From: Halanaerobiaceae bacterium
GTDB lineage: Bacteria > Bacillota > Halanaerobiia > Halanaerobiales > DTU029
NCBI GenBank assembly: GCA_012521855.1
Contig: JAAYLO010000001.1
Coordinates: 1-6,822, forward strand
DNA length: 6,822 bases
Direction of reading: 5' to 3'
Below, one piece after another: positions 5,843 to 6,822 of this stretch. Each line of letters opens with the position of its first letter. The first letter of the stretch is position 1. Below the pieces are notes generated by a model. The model had not been told where the DNA came from, made no database searches, and was given only the letters and a program-made list of their open reading frames with translations. Position numbers and translations under genes: made by a program.

Positions 5843-6822
5843 ATGAAAATAAGGTTTTCCGAACCGGCTGAGATTATTCAGCCTGATTCTTTTGAGGTAG
5901 AAAGGCATTTTTATGAAAAGGTCATAAATGCCCATGCGCATACTCTGGTCAGTTTTTTTATGAATATGGATAAAGAAAGAATCGTAGAGAGGTATTGCCA
6001 CCTTAATCCATTAATAAATCCAGAATACCTGATCTCACTGATTGAATATAAACCCAGGTATATTTACTGGACCGGGACTGATCTTTTTCATGTTACGACA
6101 GCTGAGGGTAATAAAAAGATGATAGTTATCGAGACAAACTCATCACCCTCAGGACAGAAATCCATGCCTGTAATTGATGAACATCAGGAAATGGGCGGAT
6201 ATAGGAGGCTCCTGGAAGAATCTTTTCTTCCGCTTATAAATTCGAAAAGGCTGCCAAAAGGCAGACTGGCTGTTATTTATGATAAAAATTACATGGAAGT
6301 TTCCGGCTATGCAGCGGTTCTTGCTGAATTGACCGGAGAGGAGGTTTACCTGGTTTCTTCATTTCTTGGTGATGAGGATCCTTCCCTCAGATTTGTAAAT
6401 GGAGTCATGGAACTGAGAGATAGTAATAAAAACTGGATACCTATCCGGGTAGCTTTCCGTTATGTGACACAGAAACCATGGACCAGGATTCCTGTAAATA
6501 CAAAGACGTTTATATATAATCCCTTGATAGCCTGCCTGGCAGGGGGAAGAAATAAGCTGATTGCAGCCAAAGCTTATGATATGTTTAATGCAGAGATAGG
6601 AGCAGCAGGCCTGAAGATTTTTACACCAGAGACAATTGTGAATGTTAATCTGAAAGAGATTCCACTATGGGTAAACAGGTTTGGAAATCATGCAGTTGTT
6701 AAAAACCCTTACAGTAATGCAGGCCAGGGGGTTTATACTATAATTAATGAAAAAGAATTAAAGGATTTCATGGAACAGGAACACCACTACAAAAATTTCA
6801 TTGTCCAGAGCCTGGTGGGAAA
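5843..6822 (+). CDS. Circularly permuted ATP-grasp-type ligase, 3' end outside the window
   Basis: The frame stays open from the ATG to the right edge, giving 326 complete codons. My translation starts MKIRFSEPAEII and ends FIVQSLVG. Motif order is that of circularly permuted ATP-grasp proteins. First comes a metal-binding element with D80 (GTDLF) and E97-x-N99 in IETNSSPSG (96-104), where E-x-N followed by PSG is the form typical of that family. Next is a Rossmann-like stretch from about 140 (GRLAVIYDKNYMEVSGYAAVLAELTGEEV), quoted here as one continuous domain start, then R206-Y207, then NPLIACLAGGRNKLIAAK (226-243). Last comes the ATP loop VVKNPYSNAGQGV (285-297) with K287, followed by FIVQSLV, the likely adenine hinge. 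Glutathionylspermidine-synthetase-like ligases have a similar order and are the main alternative. Known permuted family members are mostly uncharacterised and often sit beside alpha-E or transglutaminase-like genes, which would have to lie to the right. Probably forms an amide bond together with the RimK-like neighbour; substrate unknown. Confidence 0.75.
   Translation, partial: MKIRFSEPAEIIQPDSFEVERHFYEKVINAHAHTLVSFFMNMDKERIVERYCHLNPLINPEYLISLIEYKPRYIYWTGTDLFHVTTAEGNKKMIVIETNSSPSGQKSMPVIDEHQEMGGYRRLLEESFLPLINSKRLPKGRLAVIYDKNYMEVSGYAAVLAELTGEEVYLVSSFLGDEDPSLRFVNGVMELRDSNKNWIPIRVAFRYVTQKPWTRIPVNTKTFIYNPLIACLAGGRNKLIAAKAYDMFNAEIGAAGLKIFTPETIVNVNLKEIPLWVNRFGNHAVVKNPYSNAGQGVYTIINEKELKDFMEQEHHYKNFIVQSLVG

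Overview
The window looks like chromosomal DNA from a low-GC bacterium (about 40% G+C by eye). Arginine codons are mostly AGA/AGG, ATA is common for isoleucine, and Shine-Dalgarno sites are strong and AGGAGG-like. This suits an anaerobic Firmicute such as a Halanaerobiales-type organism, but that placement is an inference from style and gene content. All six genes lie on the + strand, are tightly packed and look intact. The first runs off the left edge and the last off the right edge. I see no RNA gene, mobile element, CRISPR array or pseudogene.

Left part (1-2513): the end of a Bat-type (Bacteroides aerotolerance) operon. A TPR protein with an N-terminal hydrophobic segment and a long E/Q/N-rich tail (BatC-like) overlaps by 11 nt a BatD-family protein with a signal peptide, extracytoplasmic beta domains and a C-terminal membrane anchor. 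The MoxR ATPase, DUF58 and VWA (BatA/BatB) partners usual for such operons would be expected upstream, outside the window.

Middle (2596-4763): a 537-residue long-chain mannitol dehydrogenase family oxidoreductase, probably a hexuronate-pathway (fructuronate reductase, UxuB-like) or polyol enzyme. It is followed after 29 nt by a compact stand-alone DEDDh 3'-5' exonuclease related to the DnaQ/PolC proofreading domains. No terminator separates them, so they are probably co-transcribed.

Right part (4764-6822): a 115-nt AT-rich spacer carries a good sigma-A-type promoter. It precedes two ATP-grasp genes in tandem. The first is a RimK/LysX-type ligase with normal motif order. The second, missing its 3' end, has its metal-binding E-x-N motif in the N-terminal part and its glycine-rich ATP-binding lysine loop about 190 residues later, which is the order seen in circularly permuted ATP-grasp enzymes. 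The pair suggests an uncharacterised amide- or peptide-bond-forming pathway whose remaining genes would lie to the right. This is the most interesting part of the window.
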